Positions 26,976-35,498 of a DNA stretch of 64,000 nt are shown piece by piece (the first letter of the stretch is position 1; the number at the start of each line of letters is the position of its first letter). The DNA is from Bacillus sp. FJAT-27225. Lineage in GTDB: Bacteria > Bacillota > Bacilli > Bacillales > Cytobacillaceae. The notes under the pieces are model-generated. The model was not told the origin of the DNA. It made no database searches and was given only the letters and a program-made list of their open reading frames with translations. Made by a program: the position numbers and the translations under genes. The stretch lies in contig NZ_MAYU01000021.1 in the NCBI RefSeq assembly GCF_001685025.1, positions 806,001-870,000 of the forward strand, in the 5' to 3' direction.

Positions 26976-28022
26976 CTATTGTATATCGTGATGGATTTTA
27001 TAAAGAAGCTTAATTTGATCTGAATCCTTTTCTACCATTTTTTCAAATGGAATCTCTTTATCTTCTAATTTAAACTTCCCGGTTATTAATGGAGTCACAT
27101 CAATTTCCTTCGTAGCCATATACCTTAAACCAGCGGTCCACTCATATCCTGGAAAGGGACTACTATAAGACATCCATGAGCCAGTGATTTCCAGCTCATT
27201 ACGAAGGATTTTTTCAAATGACTCTGCCTTGAAAACCACATCTTTCGTACAGGTACCAATAAACACGACTTTTCCTTTTTTCCTTGCAAACTCTACTGCC
27301 TGTACCTGTGTTATATTGCTACCCGCTGTTTCATAAACAATTTCAGGTAATTCATGCGATGAAAAATAATTTTCCAGAGATTGATTCTTAGGATTAATCG
27401 TTACATCAGCACCAATTTTCTTGGCTAAATCTAATTTTCGTTGATTTAAATCAACAACAATAATTTCGCCGACACCTTTTGCCCGTAAAGTTAACAAGGT
27501 CAGTAACCCGATAGTACCTGCACCGAGCACCATAACTTTTGCACCGGCGTGAACATCTACTCGGTCCACTCCATGAATGGCAACGGTTAAAGGTTCTACA
27601 AGTGCGGCTTCCTTTAGGGATAAATTCTCTGGGAGTCTGACACAGTTTCTTTCAGGAACCTCCACGAATTCTGCCATTGCTCCAGCTTGCCTGGAACCTA
27701 TGAAACTATATTTTTTACACATAGCCGGCTCGCCTTTTTGGCAATATTCACATGAACCACAAGGTACTAATGGTGCTACAGCAACTCTATCCCCTACTTT
27801 AATTTCGTTGACACTATCTCCAATTTCTTCAACCACTCCGGAGAATTCATGCCCTAAAATTTGCGGAAATGAATGAACACCTCCATTAAAATATCTTGGA
27901 ATATCGGATCCACATATCCCGCAATACGCTACTTTTATAACAACATTTCCAGCTTTTGCTCGAGGTTTTTCAATCTCTTCTAAACTGAAAGTTTCTATGT
28001 CTGTTACACTAAGAGCTTTCAA
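26976..28022 (-). CDS. gatD: Galactitol-1-phosphate 5-dehydrogenase (zinc MDR family)
   Basis: A 348-residue medium-chain dehydrogenase. The catalytic zinc site is CGICGSD with GHEFSG; the structural zinc cluster is CGSCEYCQKGEPAMC; the NAD-binding motif is VLGAGTIGLL. In the context of gatABC and lacD it oxidises galactitol 1-phosphate to tagatose 6-phosphate. The start codon is TTG, preceded by GGAGTGAGAGG. It lies 29 bases after gatC. Confidence 0.9.
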   Translation of the reverse strand: MKALSVTDIETFSLEEIEKPRAKAGNVVIKVAYCGICGSDIPRYFNGGVHSFPQILGHEFSGVVEEIGDSVNEIKVGDRVAVAPLVPCGSCEYCQKGEPAMCKKYSFIGSRQAGAMAEFVEVPERNCVRLPENLSLKEAALVEPLTVAIHGVDRVDVHAGAKVMVLGAGTIGLLTLLTLRAKGVGEIIVVDLNQRKLDLAKKIGADVTINPKNQSLENYFSSHELPEIVYETAGSNITQVQAVEFARKKGKVVFIGTCTKDVVFKAESFEKILRNELEITGSWMSYSSPFPGYEWTAGLRYMATKEIDVTPLITGKFKLEDKEIPFEKMVEKDSDQIKLLYKIHHDIQ

Positions 28023-28051
28023 ATCCTCTCACTCCTATTGCTTTAGGTTGA

Positions 28052-29419
28052 TCACCCTGCATTTTTTTGTTGAAAATCCTCCTGCGGTTCCACATAGATC
28101 GTTCCTTTTTTATATTTCATAAATGTATATCCGAAACTGAACACATAAATCGCCAAGATAACGAAAAATCCGATTCCCATTTCAAGATTCAGTCCTTTTG
28201 CTAGTGCGTAAGTAATTGGACTTCCTGATTGGTCTAATGAGGAAACACGCTCACCAGCATCTACTAAACCTACATTTTGTCCCAGTGTAGTCTGCAATGA
28301 AATCATCTGATTTGAAATCCAAATCGTAATAAACATGATCACGGATCCCGAGATTAGTGTTCTAAACAGATTTCCTTTGTGAATTGCAACTGCCATCGCT
28401 ACAAAGAATCCAATCGTTGCCAGGTCACCAAATGGCAACACTTCATTACCAGGAACGATTGCGGCAATTAATAGGGTTATTGGAATAAATAATAAACTCG
28501 CTGAGATAACGACAGAGTCACCTAGTAAAAGGGCAGGATCTAGACCAATGCGATAATTACTATCTTTGAATCTCTTATCGAGCATCTTCTTAGCTGCATC
28601 TGAAATAGGTAATAACCCTTGCATAATCATTTTTACAACCAATGGCATCAATACCATAACTGCTGCCATCTGAACAGCTAATTGAAGAGCTTGGCCAACT
28701 GTGTAATCCGCCATTAAGCCAATAATAAAGCCTAATATAGCTCCGATAATGGTTGGTTCACCAAAGACACCAAGTTTTTCTTCAATCTTTTCTCCATCAA
28801 TTTTAATTTTTCTGACTCCAGGGATTTTTTCAATTAAATCATCGATAGGTGTCGCAATAACACCCATGTATGCTGACGTTCCGTGTGGAATCGCAATCCC
28901 TTCTAAACCAAAATATTTATCAGTTGCCTGCTGGAACATATCACCTAGTTTATAGGCGATAATTGCGTGCACAATGATTCCAATAATACCGTAAGCAAAA
29001 CTGCCAGTAGCTACGTGTACGATTGCGCCTGTAAATGCCATATGCCATATATTCCAGATATCTACGTTTACAACTCTTGTCATACGTAGAAGTAACATAA
29101 TGACATTCACTGCAATGGCAATTGGAATCGCAATTAATCCCATGGTTGAAGCCCATGCCATTGGTGATGTACCTGGCCATCCTAAATCGACTACAGAAAG
29201 CCCAAGATTAAAGTTATCAGCCATACCCTGGGCTGCAGGTCCTAGATTTTTATTTAACAGGTCTACCACTAATCCGATACCGATAAAGCCGATACCAATC
29301 GTTAAACCTGAACGAAGGGACTTTCCTATACCTTGTTTTAAACACAAACCGATGATGAAGATAACAATAGGAAGCATAACGCTTGGGCCAAGGTCAACTA
29401 TATATTGAATTACTTCCAT
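28052..29419 (-). CDS. gatC: PTS galactitol transporter subunit IIC
   Basis: A 455-residue membrane protein with at least ten hydrophobic helices, starting IQYIVDLGPSVMLPIVIFI. The stretch FGEPTIIGAILGFIIGL and the loop RKIKIDGEKIEEKLG are typical of the galactitol (GatC/SgcC) branch. It forms the channel through which galactitol enters and is phosphorylated by GatA/GatB. It is preceded by GGAGGGG and follows gatB by 29 bases. Confidence 0.93.
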   Translation of the reverse strand: MEVIQYIVDLGPSVMLPIVIFIIGLCLKQGIGKSLRSGLTIGIGFIGIGLVVDLLNKNLGPAAQGMADNFNLGLSVVDLGWPGTSPMAWASTMGLIAIPIAIAVNVIMLLLRMTRVVNVDIWNIWHMAFTGAIVHVATGSFAYGIIGIIVHAIIAYKLGDMFQQATDKYFGLEGIAIPHGTSAYMGVIATPIDDLIEKIPGVRKIKIDGEKIEEKLGVFGEPTIIGAILGFIIGLMADYTVGQALQLAVQMAAVMVLMPLVVKMIMQGLLPISDAAKKMLDKRFKDSNYRIGLDPALLLGDSVVISASLLFIPITLLIAAIVPGNEVLPFGDLATIGFFVAMAVAIHKGNLFRTLISGSVIMFITIWISNQMISLQTTLGQNVGLVDAGERVSSLDQSGSPITYALAKGLNLEMGIGFFVILAIYVFSFGYTFMKYKKGTIYVEPQEDFQQKNAG

Positions 29420-29448
29420 GTAATTCCCCTCCTAAAAGACAAGAAATA

Positions 29449-29727
29449 TTATTTTAATGCATCCAATATTGCTTGCTCAGTTTTTTCCACATTAATTCCT
29501 GAGATAAATGCAACCCCATGAATAACAGGCACTCCAAAGTCTTTTGTTAATCTGGCAGTTGTAACAATTAAATCGACGCTGTCTTTCTTGGATTCCAATT
29601 CATTAACACGACATTGTGAAACTTCTGCCGCAATATTTTCTCTCTTCAATAATTCTCTGATTTTTTCAGCCGCCACGGTGGAAGTTGCTACAGCTCCACC
29701 ACATGCTACAACGATATTTTTTTTCAT
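29449..29727 (-). CDS. gatB: PTS galactitol subunit IIB
   Basis: A 92-residue IIB of the galactitol type. The phosphocysteine is Cys9 in VVACGGAVATST, followed by an alternating strand-helix fold. It passes phosphate from GatA to the sugar alcohol on GatC. It lies between gatA (15 bases away) and gatC. Confidence 0.93.
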   Translation of the reverse strand: MKKNIVVACGGAVATSTVAAEKIRELLKRENIAAEVSQCRVNELESKKDSVDLIVTTARLTKDFGVPVIHGVAFISGINVEKTEQAILDALK

Positions 29728-29742
29728 GTTAAAACCTCCATT

Positions 29743-30189
29743 TTATAAGTATTGACGAATAATACTTTCCATTTCTTCTGTATCCTTGCTGTCAACCAAC
29801 CCTTTGATGAATCCTTCCTTCTGTATAGATCCAATAAGTTTTTGCAATGTTTGTATATGGTTTTGTCCATCTGCAATCGCTAACAAAATAACGACTTGAA
29901 CATCAACAAAATCTTCTTCACCAGCACCCATTTCGTTAAACTTAATAGGGTTTTTCAGCGTTGCAAATAATAAGCGGTCTTCATTAACCAAGCTTCCATT
30001 TGTATGCGGAATCGCTACTCCGGGTACGACTGGTAATCCCGTAGGAAATTCCCTTTCTCTTTCTAAAAGAGCTTCAGTAAAACCCTCTTTCACAATTCGA
30101 TCCTCAACAAGTTGTTTACCTAACCTTTCCAACAACTCTTTTTGTGAGTTTACTTCAAGGTTTTTTACTATATACTTTTTATCAATCAT
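29743..30189 (-). CDS. gatA: PTS galactitol/fructose-type subunit IIA
   Basis: A 148-residue IIA (fructose/mannitol superfamily). The phosphohistidine is His62 in GVAIPHTNG, preceded by the family motif LEREREFPTGL. It accepts phosphate from HPr. Its start lies inside the end of the DeoR regulator gene (8-base overlap), so regulator and transporter are co-translated. Confidence 0.9.
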   Translation of the reverse strand: MIDKKYIVKNLEVNSQKELLERLGKQLVEDRIVKEGFTEALLEREREFPTGLPVVPGVAIPHTNGSLVNEDRLLFATLKNPIKFNEMGAGEEDFVDVQVVILLAIADGQNHIQTLQKLIGSIQKEGFIKGLVDSKDTEEMESIIRQYL

Positions 30190-30970
30190 GAAGTTCCCCC
30201 ATTTCTATCCTTTCAGCAATGACTATTTCTACATCCTGCTTAGAAATTTCTGATTGAATTTCCTCACTTATCTTTTTGTCTGTGATAATAATATCCACAT
30301 CAGAAAAATTCGCTGTTTTATTAAAAGCTGTTGTACCAAATTTGCTATGGTCTGCTAAAACAATTCTGTTTTGGCAATGAGTCATCATTTCTTTTGAAAT
30401 TTCCGTTTCGGCAAAATGATGATTTGTTATACCACTGAAACAATCGATTCCCCCACAACCAAAAAATCCAATATCAACATAAATGTTTTTTATATTGTTA
30501 GAAGCAAATGGTCCATATAAAGAATCCTCATTCTTTCGAACCACTCCGCCTAAAATGATCAAATTAATGGAATCATTTCGTAACAATAAATTAACGATCG
30601 GAATCGTATTTGTTACGACAGTAATATTTTTTCTGTTTATTAATTCCTCCGCTAACATATAGGTTGTGGTTCCATAATCCAGATAAATGATGTCTCCATC
30701 TTCTATATGCTTGACTGCTTCCCTAGCAATCGCTCGTTTAGCAGCTTCTTCTTTCGTTTTTCTCCTTTCATAATCTGATTCCTGATTAGGTTGATCAAGA
30801 ACGGCTCCCCCATGTATTTTTTTAATTAATCCTTCTTTTTGTAATTCATATAAATCTTTTCTAATGGTTTCTCTTGTAACTTTTAAAGCTTTACTCAGAT
30901 TTAAAATTTTTACTGATTTGTTTTTTTTGAGAATTTCAACTATTTTTTGCTTTCTTTCCTCAGGGTTCAA
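30182..30970 (-). CDS. DeoR/GlpR-family regulator of the galactitol operon
   Basis: A 262-residue DeoR regulator. The N-terminal helix-turn-helix reads LSKALKVTRETIRKDLYELQ with the family's GLIKKIHGGAVL wing; the C-terminal sugar-phosphate domain has DYGTTTYMLAEEL and FGCGGID. The start is TTG with AGGTGA upstream. It is the first gene of the operon and divergent from the kinase gene. The intergenic TTTGC array (31047-31137) is the likely operator. The inducer is probably a phosphorylated intermediate such as tagatose 6-phosphate (inference from lactococcal LacR). Confidence 0.88.
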   Translation of the reverse strand: MNPEERKQKIVEILKKNKSVKILNLSKALKVTRETIRKDLYELQKEGLIKKIHGGAVLDQPNQESDYERRKTKEEAAKRAIAREAVKHIEDGDIIYLDYGTTTYMLAEELINRKNITVVTNTIPIVNLLLRNDSINLIILGGVVRKNEDSLYGPFASNNIKNIYVDIGFFGCGGIDCFSGITNHHFAETEISKEMMTHCQNRIVLADHSKFGTTAFNKTANFSDVDIIITDKKISEEIQSEISKQDVEIVIAERIEMGELHD

Positions 30971-31042
30971 CGTGTTTTCACCTGCCTTCTTATTGGAACC
31001 GTTGTCATTATTCTAGAACAAAATTTCAGAAAGTTCAATAGA

Positions 31043-31140
31043 TTTGTTTGCATTTTATTTGCATTATTTTGCTTTTATTTGGCTTTTACCCTTTTATGAG
31101 TTTGCTTTTTGCCAAAAATATTGTGCTTTAAGTTTGCAAT
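31043..31140. promoter_or_regulatory. Phased TTTGC direct-repeat operator array
   Basis: TTTGC (once TTTGGC) occurs at 31047, 31058, 31068 and 31078, i.e. every 10-11 bases, on one face of the helix, and again at 31101, 31108 and 31133. The array lies between the divergent DeoR regulator and kinase genes, where autoregulation of both promoters is expected. Confidence 0.55.
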
Positions 31141-31170
31141 TTGGTATATTTGATAAAAAGGAGTGTAACC

Positions 31171-32100
31171 ATGATACATTTAATATGTCCCAATCCAGCA
31201 ATTGATCGAACACTATTAATGAATGATTTCAATCCAAGTCTTCCTAATAGACCATATGAAGTAAAAGAATTCCCAGGTGGTAAAAGTTTCAATGTTGCCT
31301 ACGCAATAAAACAAGAAAATCCTAATGCGGAAATATGTATCCATACGATACTAGGAGGGCATAACGGGGAGTATTTAAAGGAATTAACGAAGGCCAGACA
31401 CATAAACTTAATCGTTACAGAGGTTCAACACAATACCAGACTCTGTAACATTCTTGTTGATACCGAAAAAAATAGTATCTATCCAGTCTACGAAAAAGGA
31501 TTGGAATTATCAGAGGACATTCTCGAGACTTTTAGCAAAAACATTATTGAGAATATTGATGATCATGATATTTTAGTTTTTTCCGGATCGTTAATGAAAG
31601 GTATGCCAGATACCTATATTGCTGATATAAGCAATAAAATAAACAAAAAGAATGTAAAAATTCTTATTGATACAAGTGGCAAACCATTAGTGGAAGCGTA
31701 TCATTCAAATCCATATTTAATAAAAATCAATGATGAGGAGATCTTGGACTTATTTCCAGAAAAACAGTTAAAAGGAATTGATGATTATCTTCAAGTATTG
31801 AGGGATATCCCAACTATTCCTTACTTTATCGTTACTCTAGGTTCAAAAGGTGTAATAGCAAAAATGAAGAATGAATTCTATTATGTTAAAGCTGAAAAAA
31901 TTCAGGCTAAAAATCCTATTGCTTCAGGTGATTTTTTTCTTGGCATTTTAACAAATGCTCTTCTACAGGAATTAAAACATGAAGAGGCATTGAAGTTAGC
32001 AATATCATATTCTACTGCAAACTGCTTAAACTGGTATCCAGAGGTTAATAAATTCGATATAGAAAATATCTACCAAACTATTACAGTGGAAAAGCTGTAA
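31171..32100 (+). CDS. PfkB-family sugar-phosphate kinase, probably tagatose-6-phosphate kinase
   Basis: The 309-residue protein has the PfkB/1-phosphofructokinase signatures: PNPAIDRTL at the start, FPGGKSFNVAYAIK, and the catalytic IASGDFFLGIL near residue 250. The pathway needs a kinase turning tagatose 6-phosphate into the 1,6-bisphosphate between GatD and LacD; this gene fills that gap. The ATG at 31171 follows AAAAGGAG; an upstream GTG is less likely. It is divergent from the gat operon and shares its control region. Confidence 0.85.
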   Translation: MIHLICPNPAIDRTLLMNDFNPSLPNRPYEVKEFPGGKSFNVAYAIKQENPNAEICIHTILGGHNGEYLKELTKARHINLIVTEVQHNTRLCNILVDTEKNSIYPVYEKGLELSEDILETFSKNIIENIDDHDILVFSGSLMKGMPDTYIADISNKINKKNVKILIDTSGKPLVEAYHSNPYLIKINDEEILDLFPEKQLKGIDDYLQVLRDIPTIPYFIVTLGSKGVIAKMKNEFYYVKAEKIQAKNPIASGDFFLGILTNALLQELKHEEALKLAISYSTANCLNWYPEVNKFDIENIYQTITVEKL

Positions 32101-32140
32101 TACCATGGAATAGGTTAGTGCATTCATTATCAAGATATAA

Positions 32141-32170
32141 AAAAGGCGCCAACGATGGCGCCCTCTTTAT
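32141..32170. terminator. Terminator after the kinase gene
   Basis: GGCGCC-AACGAT-GGCGCC is flanked by six A and by CTCTTTATT. Confidence 0.7.
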
Positions 32171-32267
32171 TGAAGTCTTTCGAATCGGAAGGCAACCGTT
32201 TATTTTGATTAGACAATGTAAATATCCTAGAATTAGTTTATGTGAAACTAGTATTGGAGGGTTTGAA

Positions 32268-32720
32268 TTGGATCAATTTATGGAACGGGCAGTCGAACTG
32301 GCAGTAGAAAATGTTCGTGATGGTGGACAACCTTTTGGTGCAGTACTTGTAAAAGATAATGCCGTTGTAGCTGAAGGCGTGAATGAGTTGCATAAAAAGC
32401 ATGATGTTAGCGGACATGCAGAATTGCTTGCTATCCGTCGTGCGCAGGAGCAATTGCAAACGAATGACCTATCAGGTTACACCATGTATGCAAGTGGTGA
32501 GCCTTGTCCGATGTGCCTGACGGCGATGTACTTTGCTGGAATTGAAAAGGTTTATTATTGTGCGGCAGTTGAGGATGCCGTTGAAGTGGGATTGGGTACG
32601 TCGAAAGTAATCTATGAGGAATTGCAAAAACCAAGAGTAGAACGAACACTTTCAATGATACAAATGCCTTTGAAAGAAGGGCAAGCAAATCCAATGAAGC
32701 TTTGGCAGGAGCAATCATAG
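32268..32720 (+). CDS. Nucleoside deaminase (CMP/dCMP-type zinc fold), 150 aa
   Basis: The zinc-binding motif HAELLAIRRAQ (ligand His and catalytic Glu) and GEPCPMCLTAMYFA (two Cys ligands) define the cytidine/guanine deaminase-like family. Length fits guanine deaminase or generic nucleoside deaminases; the exact base is uncertain. I start at the TTG at 32268 because GGAGGG lies six bases upstream. The ATG at 32280 is too far from it, and the longer frame to 32118 covers the upstream terminator. Confidence 0.85.
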   Translation: MDQFMERAVELAVENVRDGGQPFGAVLVKDNAVVAEGVNELHKKHDVSGHAELLAIRRAQEQLQTNDLSGYTMYASGEPCPMCLTAMYFAGIEKVYYCAAVEDAVEVGLGTSKVIYEELQKPRVERTLSMIQMPLKEGQANPMKLWQEQS

Positions 32721-32779
32721 GCTTTTAAAAGTATGCTTTATCTGGGCATGGAGTTTTATTTTCTAAATAAATAACACAG

Positions 32780-32812
32780 ATGGCGCCAACCGATTATGAT
32801 TGTCGCCATTTT
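32780..32812 (+). terminator. Terminator, ATGGCGC-type
   Basis: ATGGCG-CAA pairs with TTG-CGCCAT, followed by TTTTCT. It closely resembles 23474-23510. Confidence 0.75.
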
Positions 32813-32852
32813 CTTAGCCTATGAACTGAATAAGGTCATAGCCTTTCCTCAT

Positions 32853-33323
32853 TTAATTTACCGCACTCTTATGATTGCTAATATATTGCTTAAGTGCCTT
32901 GAAAATTTCATCATGTTCTTTTTTGGATAATACATAATAGGTTAGGATATTCACCTTTTGTTTATCTTTCGTATACACCGAAAAGCCAGGGACCTTTGTG
33001 CCCAATATCCCGGTGGGAAGGGTACTTAATTCTACCTTCCATAAATCGGTCCGTTTCATTTCTTTGCTGTCGATCACGATTTTCTGTGCATCGTAAGAAA
33101 ACATGGTCGGATTTTTGAATAGCACGAACGTCAATAATATAAGCATCGGGCCAAAGAACCCAATACTTACGAACCCGCCGGCATAGTACATAATTTTTCG
33201 ATAAAGCAAAGCGTCAGGGTCATCCGCCGCCACAAATATCAGCAGGAGGCCGAGGACGACAGCTCCCAGCGCTATCAAAAAGCGGCTAAAAGCAACAGAT
33301 TTACGGTATTTAATGACTTTCAT
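32853..33323 (-). CDS. Small membrane protein, STM3941-like, 156 aa
   Basis: Two hydrophobic helices (about 13-32 and 47-69) are followed by a soluble domain (FSYDAQKIVIDSKEMKRTDL, then SVYTKDKQKVNILTYYVLSK) resembling the PH-like STM3941 family of uncharacterised proteins. The ATG follows GAGGTGA. The 5' leader directly abuts the right end of the IS605-type element, so its promoter may have been altered by that insertion. Confidence 0.6.
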   Translation of the reverse strand: MKVIKYRKSVAFSRFLIALGAVVLGLLLIFVAADDPDALLYRKIMYYAGGFVSIGFFGPMLILLTFVLFKNPTMFSYDAQKIVIDSKEMKRTDLWKVELSTLPTGILGTKVPGFSVYTKDKQKVNILTYYVLSKKEHDEIFKALKQYISNHKSAVN

Positions 33324-33339
33324 TTATGTCACCTCATAA

Positions 33340-33560
33340 AGCAGAAAGTGAACTACCCACCACTTAATTTCTACGAAATTTGAAGTGGGGGCTTCCAAAG
33401 GCTTTCGCCCTTTTCTTTTATTGCTAGGTCTTCCACAAGACTAACGCCTCATGTCACTAGCCTTGAATTCGTGGCGTCCCTGCCACTACTGAAAATGGAT
33501 ACAACCTATACGAGGACAGATAACTCAGCCATAAAACCTAAATCGGAAAGTATCTTGATT
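33340..33560 (-). ncRNA. Putative omega/reRNA of the TnpB element
   Basis: In IS200/IS605 elements the guide RNA is transcribed from the 3' end of tnpB through the right end, with the guide just outside. Here the right end has the imperfect stem ACCACTTAATTTC / GAAATTTGAAGTGG (33356-33392). The guide would be about 16-20 bases read on the minus strand from about 33350 downwards, in the leader of the STM3941-like gene. Exact borders are not visible. Confidence 0.45.
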
Positions 33561-35045
33561 CCGTATTGTTTTAGATTACTAGCCGCATTATAGTCTCTAT
33601 CCATTTTTGTGTGACAATGCTCGCACACATACACTCTCTCCGAGAGTTTCACTGTTTCCTTTTTTTTATTGCATTCACTACAAAGCTTAGTGGATGGGAA
33701 GAATTTATCTGCAAAGATAAGATGTTTTCCATTTTTCTTCGCTTTATACTCCAACATGGTACGAAACATGCCAAACCCGTTGTCATGCAATTTCTTGCCT
33801 AAGGACAAGCATTGAGCCAAATTACTCAAATCTAAGTCTTCCACCACAATAGCCGCATAATCATTGGTTATCTGATTGCTTCTTTTGTGGAGAAAATCTT
33901 TTCGTTGGTTTTTTGCCTTGGTCATGGTTTTTTGATAGTTCTTAACCGTGTTTTGATAATTAATTGAGTAAATGATGTTGCCCTCGGAATAGGCCAGAGC
34001 TCTATTCTTTTTTCTAGCTAGGGATTTGTTCAACCGTCTTTGGCGCTTTTCAATGATTTTATGGTACCTTGGATACCCGGCTTTACGGCCCTCGCTATCC
34101 ACGTATAAATCAGTTTGGTTATAATCCAAAGCCAGCACTTCATCAGCCTTGATGTTACTCCGTAAAGGCTCTTGCTTAATTGGAAAATCTATAGACAACG
34201 ATACCATATAGCGATTTCCTTCTCGTTTAATGGTCGCCTTCTTTATAATCCCTTCGAATGGCAGTTCTCGATGTAAGGCAATCGGAATTCCATTTCGAAA
34301 CTTCGGGATACAAAGTAAGAATTGTTCGTTCTTTTGGACGATTTTAATATTTCCATTCGTTTGATTGGTGGTGTAGCTGAACTTTCCTTGCTTCTTACTG
34401 TGGAAATTAGGTAGACCTTTAATGTCTCGCAGGGTTGGAACATACCCAATCGTTCGCATTTTTTTCAAGACCGATTTTTTGTACTGCACCGGTTTTTTTG
34501 CGAATTCATCATTATATTTCTTCAATGCAGCCTGGAAACGCATTTTCGCATCATTATAAACAAACGAATCGTTAGATTTATCGAGAAATTCATATCGCTG
34601 AGTGATAGTGGTGTAGTTAGGTATTTTGTATTGAATGAATCGGCCTTGAAACTCGATTTTTTCCAAGTGTTCGTAGAGTCCAGCTACATACTCATTGTAT
34701 ACTTTTCGTTCGCATCCAAAAGAGCGTTCTAATTGTTTTCTATCTTCTTCAGCCGGGAAAATTGCGTAACGATAACCATACGTAACCCAACCTTCGGGCA
34801 GCTCTTTTTTTGTACCTTTGATATGCTTCCCACTCTTATCGGTAGCCATCTTTTCACCTCCTGGTACATGTTAATGTAAAATACTACATAAGAATATTTT
34901 ACCAAATAGAACACACGTTTGTCTCCTGATACCCATATATATTTTTTATGAGATTTCATATCTAGGTCAAATCAGAAAACCCACGCCATTCATCCCCCAC
35001 CTAAAATCTTTCGGATTTTTGAGGAAGGGGACTTCTGGCGAAAAT
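33345..35045 (-). mobile_element. IS200/IS605-family element carrying only tnpB
   Basis: The tnpB gene is bracketed by subterminal hairpins: 33356-33392 on the right and CCCCCACCTAAAATC / GGATTTTTGAGGAAGGGG (34993-35031) on the left. No terminal inverted repeats or tnpA are present. The element is therefore of the solo-TnpB kind and needs a Y1 transposase in trans to move. Confidence 0.7.
33506..34849 (-). CDS. tnpB: TnpB, IS605-family RNA-guided endonuclease, 447 aa
   Basis: The RuvC-like catalytic residues are all present: Asp in LALDYNQTDLY, Glu in VVEDLDLSNL and the final Asp in MDRDYNAASN. The four-Cys zinc finger is CSECNKKKE and CEHCHTK. An N-terminal helix-turn-helix region (GCERKVYNEYVAGLYE) is intact. 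The protein is full length and likely active. Such proteins cut DNA matching a guide carried by the element's right-end RNA and help the element persist. The ATG follows GGAGGTGAAAAG. Confidence 0.9.
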   Translation of the reverse strand: MATDKSGKHIKGTKKELPEGWVTYGYRYAIFPAEEDRKQLERSFGCERKVYNEYVAGLYEHLEKIEFQGRFIQYKIPNYTTITQRYEFLDKSNDSFVYNDAKMRFQAALKKYNDEFAKKPVQYKKSVLKKMRTIGYVPTLRDIKGLPNFHSKKQGKFSYTTNQTNGNIKIVQKNEQFLLCIPKFRNGIPIALHRELPFEGIIKKATIKREGNRYMVSLSIDFPIKQEPLRSNIKADEVLALDYNQTDLYVDSEGRKAGYPRYHKIIEKRQRRLNKSLARKKNRALAYSEGNIIYSINYQNTVKNYQKTMTKAKNQRKDFLHKRSNQITNDYAAIVVEDLDLSNLAQCLSLGKKLHDNGFGMFRTMLEYKAKKNGKHLIFADKFFPSTKLCSECNKKKETVKLSERVYVCEHCHTKMDRDYNAASNLKQYGIKILSDLGFMAELSVLV

Positions 35046-35245
35046 TCGTTAAACTCTTCATTAAATCATTCCATTTGGATTCACTTAGTGCTTAACCTCC
35101 AAATTATACTATTTCCTCCTATTAACATAGTAGAAAGTTGAAGGAGACCGTTCGGATTATTTTAATAAAATTTGTGCCTAAAATAACGTTTCGCTTCTAT
35201 AAAAAAGCGGATTCACAGCCGGTAGGTGGAATCCCCTCCTCTTCA

Positions 35246-35395
35246 ATCTCCTACCGCATTCCAGTTGATATCAAAGCTTTGCCATTTTTCGATCAGCGCG
35301 GCAAACAAGTTGATGTCCTGGTCTTTAAGAGTGCTATTATTTGTTTTGCGGCTTCCCCAACAAGGGCCCTGCGTTCTTCGTCGTTCGCTCGGTTA
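35246..35395 (-). pseudogene. Duplicated fragment of the DUF1002 gene
   Basis: About 150 bases are a diverged copy of 36462-36602 inside the DUF1002 gene: ATTCCAGTTGATATCAA, GTTGATGTCCTGGTCT and TTGTTTTGCGGCTTCC recur in order. It encodes NDEERRALVGEAAKQI against NDEERKALVEEAAKQI in the intact protein. No start or complete domain remains. Confidence 0.85.
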
Positions 35396-35498
35396 ATACC
35401 TGCATCACCAAAAAATTTATCTTTCCTCTTGTTTCTTATGCGTAAATGAGGCCAATTTGAGGAAACAGCATTAATAATCAAAAGTGGGGTTTTCTATA

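Noticed and set aside
35138-35449. Plus-strand 103-aa open frame
   Set aside because: It is antisense to the duplicated DUF1002 fragment and has no binding site.
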